Assembly (NCBI RefSeq): GCF_001707885.1
Contig: NZ_MASS01000029.1
Coordinates: 1-52,700 of the forward strand
Direction of reading: 5' to 3'
Length of the DNA stretch: 52,700 nucleotides
From: Desulfosporosinus cupriresistens
Lineage (GTDB): Bacteria > Bacillota > Desulfitobacteriia > Desulfitobacteriales > Desulfitobacteriaceae
The position numbers were made by a program, and so were the translations under genes. Below the pieces are notes generated by a model. The model saw nothing but the letters and a program-made list of their open reading frames with translations, ran no database searches and was not told where the DNA came from. This document shows positions 18,099-27,326 of the stretch, in pieces; positions within the stretch are counted from its first letter, which is position 1, and every line of letters starts with the position of its first letter.

Positions 18099-18233
18099 TT
18101 TAGATTATAAAAATCAAAAGGTCAATAAAAATTTAAAATTGTGAATATTCTAACTTCATCTAGATTTCTAGAGCCAGTTATGCTAATATAAAAATGGTTA
18201 ATAGCGAAATAGATAAAAGGAGGGTATCACAGA

Positions 18234-18446
18234 TTGGCAATCATAATGCGTGAACCCGAACCGCGCTCTTTCCATCGTCGCCAACAACAGTTTAAAATAG
18301 GAGATCGTGTTATCACATGTAACCGTTGCCTGGGTACTGTTGTTCGCGTCGATCGTGATGAGAAAGGAGACTATATTGTAGCTCGTTTAGATATTATGCG
18401 TGGTGAATTTGCCTACGACCCCTGGGATTTGAAAAAAATCGAATAA
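18234..18446 (+). CDS. Small KOW-like protein
   Basis: 70 residues, TTG start with AAAGGAGGG about 9 nt upstream. Residues 20-68 (FKIGDRVITCNRCLGTVV, then a YDPWDLKKIE end) look like a small SH3/KOW-type barrel, with an added CNRC pair. A GTG/ATG-like alternative start is the ATG at 18246. Own terminator follows. Function unknown. Confidence 0.7.
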   Translation: MAIIMREPEPRSFHRRQQQFKIGDRVITCNRCLGTVVRVDRDEKGDYIVARLDIMRGEFAYDPWDLKKIE

Positions 18447-18461
18447 TTGTTTTATTCAAAG

Positions 18462-18500
18462 AAAAGAACATCTCAATTATTTGAGGTGTTCTTTTCATTT
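18462..18500 (+). terminator. Terminator after the KOW-like gene
   Basis: AAAAGAACATCTCAA pairs with TTGAGGTGTTCTTTT (one G-U) around a 4-nt loop, and CATTTT follows. It separates the KOW-like gene from prkA. Confidence 0.75.
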
Positions 18501-18595
18501 TCATCCATAAGTATATGCCTTATCTTCCAAGAGTAGGCATATACTTAAATATGACCCAACAGGTCTTGCTTGAGGTTAGAGAAGGGAGGGCTACC

Positions 18596-20338
18596 ATGGA
18601 AGTCATAAAGTGGTTGCGTGAATATCGTGAAAATGAGGCTGCTCTGGCATGGAGCGGTACGTTTGGTGATTACTTGTCAATGGTTACTAAAAACCCTAAC
18701 TTGGCATTGCATGCTCATGCTCGAATCTATGCGATGATCAAAGCTGCTGGAGTTGAAACAAACGGAGATCAGAAAAAATACAATTTTTTTGACAAGGAGC
18801 TTTTTGGGTTAGATAAGACGTTAGAGCGTCTTATCGAAGAGTATTTTCATAGTGCGGCAAAACGTTTGGATGTCCGTAAACGTATTTTATTGTTAATGGG
18901 GCCAGTAAGTGGTGGTAAATCGACAATTGTTAGTCTTTTGAAACGTGGACTTGAAGAATTCACTAGAACTGAGGAAGGAGCGGTTTACGCTATTGATGGG
19001 TGCCCGATGCATGAGGATCCCCTGCATCTGCTGCCGCTGTCCTTACGTCAAGAGTTTGAACAGAGGTATGGTATCCGGATCGAGGGAAACCTCTGCCCAG
19101 TTTGCCGTTTGCGTTTGGAAGAGGAATTTGGCGGTGAAGTTGAAAGTTTTCCAGTGAAACGAATTCTTTTCTCAGAAGAGCAAAGAGTAGGAGTTGGTAC
19201 GTTTACTCCCTCGGACCCTAAGTCACAAGATATCGCCGATTTAACGGGTAGTATTGATTTTTCGACGATTACTGAATACGGATCAGAGTCTGATCCGCGT
19301 GCTTATCGTTTTGACGGAGAACTCAACAAGGCCAACCGAGGCCTCATGGAATTTCAAGAAATGCTGAAGTCCGATGAAAAGTTCCTTTGGAATCTTCTAA
19401 GCCTCTCCCAGGAGGGGAATTTCAAAGCTGGGAGATTTGCGCTTATTTCTGCGGATGAGCTAGTAATTGCTCATACCAATGAAAATGAATATCGGGCGTT
19501 TATTGCAAATAAGAAAAACGAAGCCCTACAGTCCAGAATTATTGTTATGCACATTCCTTATAATCTCAAAGTAAGCGATGAAGTAAAAATCTATGAAAAA
19601 TTGATTAGCCAAAGTGACATCCAAAATGTGCATCTTGCTCCTCATAGTCTCTGGGCCACATCTGTTTTCAGTGTCCTATCTCGCTTAAAGCCATCAAAGA
19701 AACAAGGGATGGATCTAGTTAAAAAGATGCGGATCTATGACGGCGAAGATGTGGAAGGATTTAATCAAAAGGATATCAAAGAGTTAATGATGGAGGGAGA
19801 CGAGCAAGGCGAAGGAATGGATGGCGTAGATCCACGTTACGTGATCAATCGAATTTCAACAGCTTTGATTCGAGATCAGCATGCGTGTATTAACGCATTA
19901 GATATTTTGAGGGCTATCAAAGATGGGCTAGCTCAGCATACCTCGATCATGAAAGAGGAAAAGGAGAATCTTCTCAATCTAATTGCGGTTGCTCGGCGTG
20001 AGTATGACGAAATGGCCAAGAAAGAGGTCCAGAAGGCATTTGTCTACGCGTATGAAGAATCTGCGAAGTCGTTATTGAACAATTATCTGGATAATGTTGA
20101 GGCGTTTTGCAATTCTACCAAGCTGTTTGACCCAATTACCAGTGAAGAATTAGCTCCTGATGAACAACTAATGCGCAGTATTGAAGAACAAATCGGGGTT
20201 TCGGAAAATGCTAAAAAAACTTTCCGTGAGGAAATTCTCATTCGGATTTCGATGTATGCCCGAAAAGGGAAAGTATTTAGTTATACGTCCCATGAACGGT
20301 TGAAGGAAGCCATTGAAAAAAATTGTTTGCTGATTTGA
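18596..20338 (+). CDS. prkA: PrkA-type serine protein kinase / AAA+ protein
   Basis: Large AAA+ protein annotated as serine kinase in Bacillus (YeaG in enteric bacteria), also reported to have protease activity; linked to sporulation and stationary phase. 580 residues from ATG at 18596, with GGGAGG 6 nt upstream; an ATG at 18515 would add 27 residues without a ribosome site. N-terminal WSGTFGDYL and NPNLALHAHARIYAMI segments near 20-50, Walker A GPVSGGKST near 102, CPMHEDPLHLLP near 138, CPVCR near 168 and Walker-B-like RFALISADE near 283. It heads the prkA, small ORF, yhbH, spoVR cluster. Confidence 0.95.
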   Translation: MEVIKWLREYRENEAALAWSGTFGDYLSMVTKNPNLALHAHARIYAMIKAAGVETNGDQKKYNFFDKELFGLDKTLERLIEEYFHSAAKRLDVRKRILLLMGPVSGGKSTIVSLLKRGLEEFTRTEEGAVYAIDGCPMHEDPLHLLPLSLRQEFEQRYGIRIEGNLCPVCRLRLEEEFGGEVESFPVKRILFSEEQRVGVGTFTPSDPKSQDIADLTGSIDFSTITEYGSESDPRAYRFDGELNKANRGLMEFQEMLKSDEKFLWNLLSLSQEGNFKAGRFALISADELVIAHTNENEYRAFIANKKNEALQSRIIVMHIPYNLKVSDEVKIYEKLISQSDIQNVHLAPHSLWATSVFSVLSRLKPSKKQGMDLVKKMRIYDGEDVEGFNQKDIKELMMEGDEQGEGMDGVDPRYVINRISTALIRDQHACINALDILRAIKDGLAQHTSIMKEEKENLLNLIAVARREYDEMAKKEVQKAFVYAYEESAKSLLNNYLDNVEAFCNSTKLFDPITSEELAPDEQLMRSIEEQIGVSENAKKTFREEILIRISMYARKGKVFSYTSHERLKEAIEKNCLLI

Positions 20339-20496
20339 AGGATATAGTAAAGATCACTACCTCTGTTGAACATCCAGATCAAGAGCAATTGTTAAGAATC
20401 AATAATGTTATGGATCGTCTCGTTAATGAACATGGATACTGCCCAATCTGTGCCAATGAGATTGTGAAGTATGTTGGGGCCCTCCTTAACCGATAG
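20335..20496 (+). CDS. 53-residue CxxC small protein between prkA and yhbH
   Basis: A TTG at 20335 overlaps the prkA stop TGA and opens a 53-codon frame ending at TAG 20496. It contains EHGYCPICANEIVKYVG near residues 34-49, with a CxxC that could bind metal or a redox partner. No ribosome site precedes the TTG, so it would rely on coupling to prkA; an internal ATG at 20410 gives 28 residues that keep the motif. The frame fills nearly all of the 176 bp between prkA and yhbH. Not recognised as a named family. Confidence 0.5.
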   Translation: MKDIVKITTSVEHPDQEQLLRINNVMDRLVNEHGYCPICANEIVKYVGALLNR

Positions 20497-20514
20497 AGAG
20501 GAAGGGGGATAAAC

Positions 20515-21652
20515 GTGGCAGATGACATCATTGTGAGTCGTGATGACTGGAGTTTGCATCGCAAAGGGTATCAAGACCAAACAAGGCACACAGGAAAAAG
20601 TTGAGGAAGTCATTAAGCAACAACTCGGTGATTTGATTGTTGATGAAAGTATCATCCTAACAGATGGCAAAAAGAGCACTAAAATTCCCATGCGTTCTCT
20701 GGAAGAATTTCGTTTCCGGTATGATTTAAATAAAAAGAATCATACCGGACAGGGAACTAAAAAGATGGTTCCGGGTGAAATTTTGGGGCGTGATCAGGCC
20801 AAGGGCAAAGGCGCAGCTGGGAGTGGAGCTGGTGAAGAACCGGGTCAAGATATCTATGAGGCAGAAGTCACTTATGAGGACTTAGCAAATATTCTGTTCG
20901 AAGAACTAAAGTTACCCAATCTGGACGACAAAAAAAGACCACTAATTGCTCATGATCGTCCGGAATTCAACGATGTTCGAAAAAAAGGGCTAATGGCGAA
21001 TGTTGATAAGAAGCGCACGCTGCTGGAAAGTATCAAGAGGCAGGCCTTTTCTCAAAAACAGGAGAAAGATGCCAGATTAAAAATTTCCCCTGAAGACCTG
21101 CGCTTTAAGACTTGGGAAACTCGGCCAAATTTTGAGACGAATGCTGTAATTCTGGCGATGATGGATACCTCCGGCTCAATGGGGCAATTTGAAAAATATA
21201 TCGCTCGGACCTTTTTCTTTTGGATGGTTCGTTTCCTACGCCTAAAGTATGAAAATGTGGAGATACGTTTTCTAGCGCATCATACCGAGGCCAAAGAAGT
21301 AACCGAGGCTGAATTTTTTACGCGCGGGGAAAGTGGCGGAACCCGCTGTTCCTCAGTGTATCAATATGCCTTAGATTTGATTGAGACTGAATATCCTCCG
21401 GCTCACTATAATATTTATCCCGTTCATTTTACAGATGGCGATAATATTGGTTCGGATAATTCCAGAGCGCTATCCTTGATGCAACGATTAGTCGAAGTGA
21501 GCCGGGTTGTAGGCTACGGAGAGATCTTAAGAACGCATTACTCGAGTACCCTAATGTCAACGTTAAAACGCATTACAGACCCAAAACTACGCTTGGTGAC
21601 GATCAGAGACCGCAATGAGGTATATGCCGCTCTCAAGACGGTTTTCTCCTAA
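20515..21652 (+). CDS. yhbH: YhbH (UPF0229) family protein with apparent 1-base frameshift near the N-terminus
   Basis: Sporulation-linked von Willebrand A-like protein (YeaH in enteric bacteria). GTG at 20515 with GAAGGGGG upstream starts a protein that reads DDWSLHRKGYQDQTRH, as in Bacillus YhbH, but it reaches TGA at 20602. The family sequence resumes (QEKVEEVIKQQL) in the +1 frame from about 20590 and runs intact to 21652. One extra base in CACACAGG at 20587-20594 explains this. The vWA region has the MIDAS-like DTSGSMG near codon 215. It could be a sequencing error, a pseudogene or a frameshift site; a GTG at 20540 starts the long frame but lacks a ribosome site. Confidence 0.85.
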
Positions 21653-21723
21653 AATTTAGCCCAAGAGTGTAGCCAGTGCTCTAACCTAAAAATGATGAAC
21701 GCACAAAAGGTAGGGGGGAAGTC

Positions 21724-23208
21724 ATGGACAATGAGAAGCGAGCCTTAAACTCCATAGCTCAGGATATCGCTCAAGTGGCCCGTGGCATGGGACTTGATTT
21801 CTATCCTGTAAATTTTGAAATCGTTCCGGCGGAAGCCTTATATACGTTTGGAGCCTATGGGATGCCGGTCCGTTTCACACATTGGAGCTTCGGAAAAGCT
21901 TTTTATCGGATGAAGACTCAATATGATTTGAATTTGAGCCGGATTTATGAACTAGTTATTAATACTAATCCGGCTTATGCTTTTTTGTTGGACGGCAATC
22001 GATTGGTTCAAAACAAACTGGTAATTGGACATGTTTATGCCCATGTTGACTTCTTTAAGAATAATTACTATTTTTCACGTACGCCAAAGGACATGGTTGA
22101 GCGGATGGGTGCCCATGCCGAGAAAATTCGAGAATATGAATTATTGTATGGGCGAGAAAAAGTTGAGCGAACCTTGGATGCAGTTCTAGCTATACAAGAA
22201 CATGTGGATTATCGGTCTCATATTGGCATTAAAGGCAAAATGGAGAATTTACCCCGGGTCAATCGTCCAAGCAAAGATGAAGGTCATAAGTGCCCAGGTG
22301 ATGCCTGTTCTGGGAATCATTCTTGTGGTTCCTGTGGAGGAAATTGTACTACAAAGGAACTAAGTAAGGCAGACTCTCCCAAGAAGGTTCGGACAAAAAG
22401 AACTTCTTTGCCCTATGAAGATTTATGGGGAGATCTGATGGAAGATGATTGTAAATGCGAGTCCAAACCAGAGTATGAAGATCTTTTACTCTATATTATT
22501 AAGTTTGCACCTGGCCTCGAAGAATGGCAAAGAGATATTGTTGGTATAGTTCGGGAAGAATCGCTATATTTCTATCCCCAAATCGAAACGAAAATTATTA
22601 ACGAGGGATGGGCGACATTCTGGCATGCCAGAATTATGCATGAACTTGATCTTACAGATGCCGAATCCCTAGAATTTGCGCTTATGCACAGTCAAGTCGT
22701 GCAACCTTCGCGTATGGGTATGAATCCGTACTATCTGGGTGTAAAGATATGGGAACATCTGGCGAAAATTAAACCTCTAAGCGAAATTTTTGAGCTGCGC
22801 GAAACCGAAAACGACCTTTCGTTTATTCGTAATCATCTCACTCGTGAACTAGTGGAGGAACTAAATTTATTCAATTTTCGTAAAGTTGGGGCCCACTGGC
22901 AAGTTACCGAAAACGAATGGGAAAAAGTGCGTGACAATCTGGTACAGCAGCTAGTTAATGGAGGGCATCCTCGAATCGTAGTACTTGAGGGAGACTATGA
23001 GGGTAAAGGCGGGCTATATCTTAGACACCGTCATGAAGGCGTTGATCTCGATATTGTCTATCTCGAGAGAACCCTTTCCCTTGTTCAATTTCTCTGGGGT
23101 AAATCAGTCAGTCTTGAAACAGTGGTAGATACAAAGAAGGTTGTTTATGAATGTTCTAACGGACTGGTAAGTCATCATCAGTTGAGCAAAACGGGAGAAA
23201 AGTCATAA
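21724..23208 (+). CDS. spoVR: SpoVR family protein with Cys-rich insert
   Basis: Member of the SpoVR/YcgB family, involved in spore cortex formation in Bacillus; biochemical role unknown. 494 residues, ATG with GGGGGG-rich site upstream. Family segments: GLDFYPVNFEIV near 19, GMPVRFTHWSFGK near 45, REESLYFYPQIETKIINEGWA-type segment near 275-297 and HARIMHELDL near 301. Residues about 187-215 hold a run of six Cys (CPGDAC, HSC, SCGGNC) and near 241-245 a CKC, which I do not recall from Bacillus SpoVR. Last gene of the prkA cluster. Confidence 0.93.
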   Translation: MDNEKRALNSIAQDIAQVARGMGLDFYPVNFEIVPAEALYTFGAYGMPVRFTHWSFGKAFYRMKTQYDLNLSRIYELVINTNPAYAFLLDGNRLVQNKLVIGHVYAHVDFFKNNYYFSRTPKDMVERMGAHAEKIREYELLYGREKVERTLDAVLAIQEHVDYRSHIGIKGKMENLPRVNRPSKDEGHKCPGDACSGNHSCGSCGGNCTTKELSKADSPKKVRTKRTSLPYEDLWGDLMEDDCKCESKPEYEDLLLYIIKFAPGLEEWQRDIVGIVREESLYFYPQIETKIINEGWATFWHARIMHELDLTDAESLEFALMHSQVVQPSRMGMNPYYLGVKIWEHLAKIKPLSEIFELRETENDLSFIRNHLTRELVEELNLFNFRKVGAHWQVTENEWEKVRDNLVQQLVNGGHPRIVVLEGDYEGKGGLYLRHRHEGVDLDIVYLERTLSLVQFLWGKSVSLETVVDTKKVVYECSNGLVSHHQLSKTGEKS

Positions 23209-23355
23209 TCTTTCCAAGAAATAAAAATTAGTTCTTAACCAAAGCAGATGTTAGAAATAATGTCTGCTTTGCGGACCTTGAAGGATTTTAGGGAGTGAAA
23301 GTAGAATCTAAAAAATTGAATCGAAAATAAAACAATATAAATTTTTTGGATCGAT

Positions 23356-23385
23356 TTGGCAAAGGGAACGGGTCTGTGGTAAAAT
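23356..23385 (+). promoter_or_regulatory. Sigma-A-like promoter of the dedA pair
   Basis: TTGGCA, an 18-bp spacer and TAAAAT, about 57 bp before the first DedA gene. Confidence 0.55.
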
Positions 23386-23442
23386 ACCCACGATACTTAA
23401 GAATGAATATTGGTTATCAGAGATTAGTAAAGGGGGTTTACA

Positions 23443-24057
23443 TTGGAAGCAATTTTAACGCACCTTGGACAATTCGTTGAATATATGATTTCATCTTTCG
23501 GCTATGCTGGTGTTTTCTTTGCCATGGCAATCGAAAGTGCTTGTATTCCTTTGCCAAGTGAAATCATTCTTCCGTTTACAGGTTACATGGTATTTGCAGG
23601 ACGATTTGGTTTTTGGCAAGCAACCATCGCTGCAACTTTGGGGAACCTTTTTGGAGCACTTGTTGCTTATTATGTCGGTGTGTGGGGAGGTCTGCCGTTC
23701 CTCAAACGTTATGGGCGTTATTTCTTTATCAATAACCGAGAACTGGCTTGGACAGAACGCTTATTTGAACACTATGGTGAAGCGACCGTTTTTGTTGGTC
23801 GAATGTTACCAATCGTACGCACTTTCATTTCCTTACCTGCAGGTATCGCGCGAATGAATCCAATGAAAATGGCTGGCTATACGACAATTGGCGCGTTTTT
23901 CTGGTGTGCGCTCCTAATTTTTGTGGGTCAAAAATTAGGAGAGAATTGGGATTCACTCAAACCTTACTTTCATCGTGCCGACATAGTCGTTGGAGGGGCC
24001 ATTGTTTTGGTGGTGATCTATGTGGTGTGGAAACGTCTCAAACGCTGCAAACGCTGA
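23443..24057 (+). CDS. DedA family membrane protein (first of two)
   Basis: 204-residue DedA/SNARE-associated (VTT) membrane protein, a family now tied to lipid carrier or phospholipid movement across the membrane. TTG start with AAAGGGGG upstream. The family motifs ESACIPLPSEIILPFTGY near residue 28 and FVGRMLPIVRTFISLPAG near 119 are present, with four or more helices. A closely related gene follows 68 bp downstream. Confidence 0.93.
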   Translation: MEAILTHLGQFVEYMISSFGYAGVFFAMAIESACIPLPSEIILPFTGYMVFAGRFGFWQATIAATLGNLFGALVAYYVGVWGGLPFLKRYGRYFFINNRELAWTERLFEHYGEATVFVGRMLPIVRTFISLPAGIARMNPMKMAGYTTIGAFFWCALLIFVGQKLGENWDSLKPYFHRADIVVGGAIVLVVIYVVWKRLKRCKR

Positions 24058-24125
24058 AACATATCAGGTTGTAACTTATTAAATAGTCGAACCACGAACC
24101 ACGCATCGAGGAAGGCAGGCAGGGT

Positions 24126-24731
24126 ATGCACGGGCTAGAGCACTATGTGACGGACATAATTTATCACTATCGTTATGAAGGCTTATTTCTACTACTTATT
24201 GGTGGTATGGTCGGTGTGCCGGTACCCGATGAATTTCTCATGACGTTTAGTGGGTTTCAAACCACATTGGGGCGAATGAATTATGGGGAAACCCTTTTTG
24301 TCGCCACTCTTGGTAGTTTTCTGGGAATGAACTTGAGTTATTGGGTTGGAAGGCGATTAGGAATTCCGTTCTTGCATAAGATTGCTCCCTATCTTCATCT
24401 GAATGAAAAAAAGATCGCTCGGGCTGAACATTGGTTTCAACATTTTGGCGACCGACTTATTGTGATAGGGTACTTCTTTCCAGGATTTCGTCATTTTACA
24501 GCGTACTTTTCTGGGATGAGTAAGCTTCATTTTGGTCGGTATGCAGTGTTAGCCGGGATGGGCGCTTTTCTATGGGCATTAACGTTTATTACACTCGGAC
24601 GAATCCTTGGAGAACACTGGGCAAAAATCACGTTTATTTTGCATCGTTATTTGGCACGAGGTGGAATTGTTCTTGCCCTTATTGTGTTCTTAATCTATCT
24701 TTATAATGTGAAACGAGGTCGGGTAGACTGA
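24126..24731 (+). CDS. DedA family membrane protein (second of two)
   Basis: 201-residue paralogue of the gene before. Family motif versions here are GVPVPDEFLMTFSGF near residue 30 and YFFPGFRHFTAYFSG near 116, where the usual GRF/GRxxP Arg is replaced by the PGFR arrangement. ATG with GGCAGGG upstream. The tandem pair may be a recent duplication followed by divergence. Confidence 0.92.
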   Translation: MHGLEHYVTDIIYHYRYEGLFLLLIGGMVGVPVPDEFLMTFSGFQTTLGRMNYGETLFVATLGSFLGMNLSYWVGRRLGIPFLHKIAPYLHLNEKKIARAEHWFQHFGDRLIVIGYFFPGFRHFTAYFSGMSKLHFGRYAVLAGMGAFLWALTFITLGRILGEHWAKITFILHRYLARGGIVLALIVFLIYLYNVKRGRVD

Positions 24732-24832
24732 AACAAAACCTTCTTAACATTAGGCGAAAGCCAAGTCAAGTGGTATAATTTATAGGATAAAAACCTAAAC
24801 ATAAAAACCCAAACATGAAGGAGGTCACTCAG

Positions 24833-25351
24833 GTGACAAATGAAAGTACACAAGACCAAGGACTTAAGCAAAATCCTATCGTTACTTTAGAGATGGAAAA
24901 CGGAAACACGATTAAGATTGAACTATATCCAGAGGTAGCACCTCAAACTGTTAAGAACTTTGTATCCCTCGTCACTGAAGGATTTTTCGATGGCCTCATT
25001 TTCCATAGAGTCATTCCAGGCTTTATGATCCAAGGCGGAGACCCCAATGGGACAGGAATGGGTGGTAGTAAACAAACAATTCCAGGTGAATTTTCCGCCA
25101 ACGGTTTTAAAAATGATTTAAGGCATGACCGTGGAGTTATATCCATGGCTCGGACCTCAGCCCCCAATTCAGCTAGTTCTCAATTTTTTATTGTTGTTAA
25201 GGCTTCAACTCATTTAGATGGTCAGTATGCTTCCTTCGGAAAAGTCATCGAAGGAATGGAAGAAGTCGATCGGATTGTCAGTGTTCAGAAGGATCGTAGC
25301 GATAAACCATTAGAAGACCAAAGGATGAAGAAAGTTACCATTCAACTCTAG
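24833..25351 (+). CDS. Cyclophilin-type peptidyl-prolyl cis-trans isomerase
   Basis: Accelerates proline isomerisation in protein folding. 172 residues from GTG at 24833, since AAGGAGG lies at 24818-24824; the ATG at 24815 lies before that site. Family motifs: FHRVIPGFMIQGGDP near residue 61 (catalytic Arg) and SASSQFFI near 116. No signal peptide, so cytosolic. A TATAAT at 24774 lies 59 bp upstream without a clear -35. Confidence 0.93.
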   Translation: MTNESTQDQGLKQNPIVTLEMENGNTIKIELYPEVAPQTVKNFVSLVTEGFFDGLIFHRVIPGFMIQGGDPNGTGMGGSKQTIPGEFSANGFKNDLRHDRGVISMARTSAPNSASSQFFIVVKASTHLDGQYASFGKVIEGMEEVDRIVSVQKDRSDKPLEDQRMKKVTIQL

Positions 25352-25378
25352 TTACACTCTGAATGGCACTAGATTGTA

Positions 25379-25424
25379 CACTATCGCAGAAGAAGAGGGC
25401 CTGGCCCTCTTCTTCTGCGTAGTG
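25379..25424. terminator. Long palindrome, probable bidirectional terminator after the cyclophilin gene
   Basis: A near perfect palindrome: a 17-bp stem from CGCAGAAG to GGGCC, extended outward by CACTA/TAGTG across one bulged T. No T run follows, so it may be a remnant terminator or the docking hairpin of a mobile element. Confidence 0.5.
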
Positions 25425-25480
25425 CGCCACGCATGGCGATTAACTAGGTGGTGAAAGTTCCACTCGGCCCACGTTAGTTC
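25422..25480 (+). other. Possible 5' fragment of a group II intron
   Basis: The stretch starts GTGCGCC, like group II intron 5' ends (GTGYG), goes through a CGCCA/TGGCG hairpin and continues with GGTGGTGAAAGTTCCAC, a phrase I associate with domain I of such introns. It begins at the base of a terminator-like hairpin, the target type of class C introns. Only about 60 bp would remain. Low certainty. Confidence 0.25.
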
Positions 25481-25511
25481 TAAGATGAAATCTCAGATGG
25501 AGGGGGTTAAT

Positions 25512-26420
25512 ATGTTAGATTTGCTGCGTTTATTTGGTCAAGTTGTAGAGGAACAGAGTTTTACTGTTGTTGCGCGAAAATTAGGAATTAGCCAACCTGC
25601 GGTCTCCAATCAGATGCGGGCGCTCGAAGAGAAACTGGGGGTGAAATTGCTATATCGCAAGGGAAAGGGTTTTGCTCTAACACCGGAGGGTGAAACAGTT
25701 TATCGGCATGCCTTCCATATGCTCGATGAATGGTCAGAGCTTATGCGAGAAATCGGAGGTTCGGAAAGGCTAATGAATGGCAAAATCCATATCGGTGCTT
25801 CACACATTCCAGGCGAATATTTACTGCCCAATTTCTTAGCTTCTTTCAGAAAACTGTATCCTGAAATACAATTCAAATTATCCATCGGAGACAGTCTAGA
25901 GATGGCAGAAAAGGCACTTGCTCACGAAGTGGATTTTGCCGTTGTTGGAGCAGTATTCGATACGGAAAAACTAACTTCTGAATACTGGGTTAAGGATGAA
26001 CTAGGTTTTGTAGTCCCTTCTGATCATCCATTATGTACTGATCAAAGTGTTGAAATTAATATGCTGCGGGAATTTCCTATGATTATTCGGGAGAACGGCT
26101 CCGGCCATCGGAGGGCCTTCGAAGAGGCGCTTACTAAACGCGGACTCGATTTAAATGACTTCAACGTAGCCTTAGAAGTTGGAAGTACAGAAGGTGTGAA
26201 AAATGCTGTTCGTTCTGGGTTAGGTTATTCGTTTCTATCAAGACATGCCTTAGAGTCTCATGCCGAGCAAGGTTTAGTATGGGTGAATGTCCAAGATTTT
26301 TCGATTGAACGTGGTTTTTACCTTTTAACCCGTAGGAATAAGTCCTTGACGGTTATTGCTGATGAATGCTACAGATATTTAGCAGCTCAGAAGGCAGAGG
26401 TCGGAGGCCAAGGGAAATAA
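25512..26420 (+). CDS. LysR family transcriptional regulator
   Basis: 302 residues from ATG at 25512 with GGAGGGGG upstream. N-terminal winged helix-turn-helix with SFTVVARKLGISQPAVSNQMRALE-type segment at residues 17-40, then a periplasmic-binding-like effector domain (residues 85-290) of the CysL/CbbR type. The usual divergent target gene is not present: it is convergent with the amidohydrolase gene and downstream of the palindrome. Target unknown. Confidence 0.92.
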   Translation: MLDLLRLFGQVVEEQSFTVVARKLGISQPAVSNQMRALEEKLGVKLLYRKGKGFALTPEGETVYRHAFHMLDEWSELMREIGGSERLMNGKIHIGASHIPGEYLLPNFLASFRKLYPEIQFKLSIGDSLEMAEKALAHEVDFAVVGAVFDTEKLTSEYWVKDELGFVVPSDHPLCTDQSVEINMLREFPMIIRENGSGHRRAFEEALTKRGLDLNDFNVALEVGSTEGVKNAVRSGLGYSFLSRHALESHAEQGLVWVNVQDFSIERGFYLLTRRNKSLTVIADECYRYLAAQKAEVGGQGK

Positions 26421-26441
26421 AGAAGAAACACTAAGTCTTCT

Positions 26442-27326
26442 TTATGACTTTTCTGTATGGAGAAATCTCTGGGCATTATCCCATAACAATTGTGTTTTTA
26501 CTTCTTTCGTAAGAGGAAGCAGGTTAACGGCTTGGATGGCATCATGGGGGGAGTAGTCCATTATTGGGAAATCCGAGCCATAAATGAATTTAGTTGGATT
26601 AGCATCGATTGCTTTGAGCCAGTCTTCCTGCAATGGAAAGCGGGGGTTACCTAACATATAGGCAGTATCCAGGTAAACGTTCGAATAGTTAGCAGCTAAT
26701 TTTACTGCTAGCGAGAAGTCCTTAGGAAGACCCATGTGCGCGATGGTGATCTTCAGATTAGGGAAGGACTTGAGTACATCTAGAAGTGCATCAACTCGTG
26801 TATTAGGGGTTTCAATAGGCAGCCCACTTAAATGGAGAATTATCCCCTTTCGCCTTTCACTGAGCATGCGATACATAGGCCACAAACGTTCGTCATTAGC
26901 AGCAACATTTTGCACAAACGTGTGAATCTTGACACCGGGAAAATCCCATTCATCAAGGGCTTGACTTAAGATTTTCTCTTGCCCAGTGTCATCTTGATGA
27001 AGGGCAGCAAAAGGGTGTAACCAAGGAAACTTCTCGCAAACATCTTTGAGCCATGCGTTGATTCCGGCCGCCATATCCTTTTTGTGGACGTAACCTAAAA
27101 CAAAAGCCGACGTTACCCCAATGTTTTCAAGATAATTCAAAAGGGTCTCAACGGGTTGACGATAGGGCATAGTCCAACCGCGTTGCACAAACCAATCTAA
27201 AATCGCTCCCATTAAGCGATCGGGAAAAAGATGAATGTGGGCATCGCAGATTTTCTGAATATCATACATGCCTTCTCCATTGTTCTTGGCATTTATAGCA
27301 AATTTGTCATGCGTATTAGTTGTCAT
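26442..27326 (-). CDS. Amidohydrolase family 2 metal-dependent hydrolase
   Basis: TIM-barrel hydrolase or decarboxylase. DAHIHLF near the N-terminus (HxH metal pair), then KIHTF, HLSG, AHMG and YGSDFP in the order expected for the family. ATG at 27326 has AAGGGAGC upstream (294 residues). ATG at 27269, after GGAGAAGG, gives a 275-residue protein starting just before the metal motif and is equally credible. A TTG at 27398 has no ribosome site. Substrate unknown. Confidence 0.88.
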   Translation of the reverse strand: MTTNTHDKFAINAKNNGEGMYDIQKICDAHIHLFPDRLMGAILDWFVQRGWTMPYRQPVETLLNYLENIGVTSAFVLGYVHKKDMAAGINAWLKDVCEKFPWLHPFAALHQDDTGQEKILSQALDEWDFPGVKIHTFVQNVAANDERLWPMYRMLSERRKGIILHLSGLPIETPNTRVDALLDVLKSFPNLKITIAHMGLPKDFSLAVKLAANYSNVYLDTAYMLGNPRFPLQEDWLKAIDANPTKFIYGSDFPIMDYSPHDAIQAVNLLPLTKEVKTQLLWDNAQRFLHTEKS

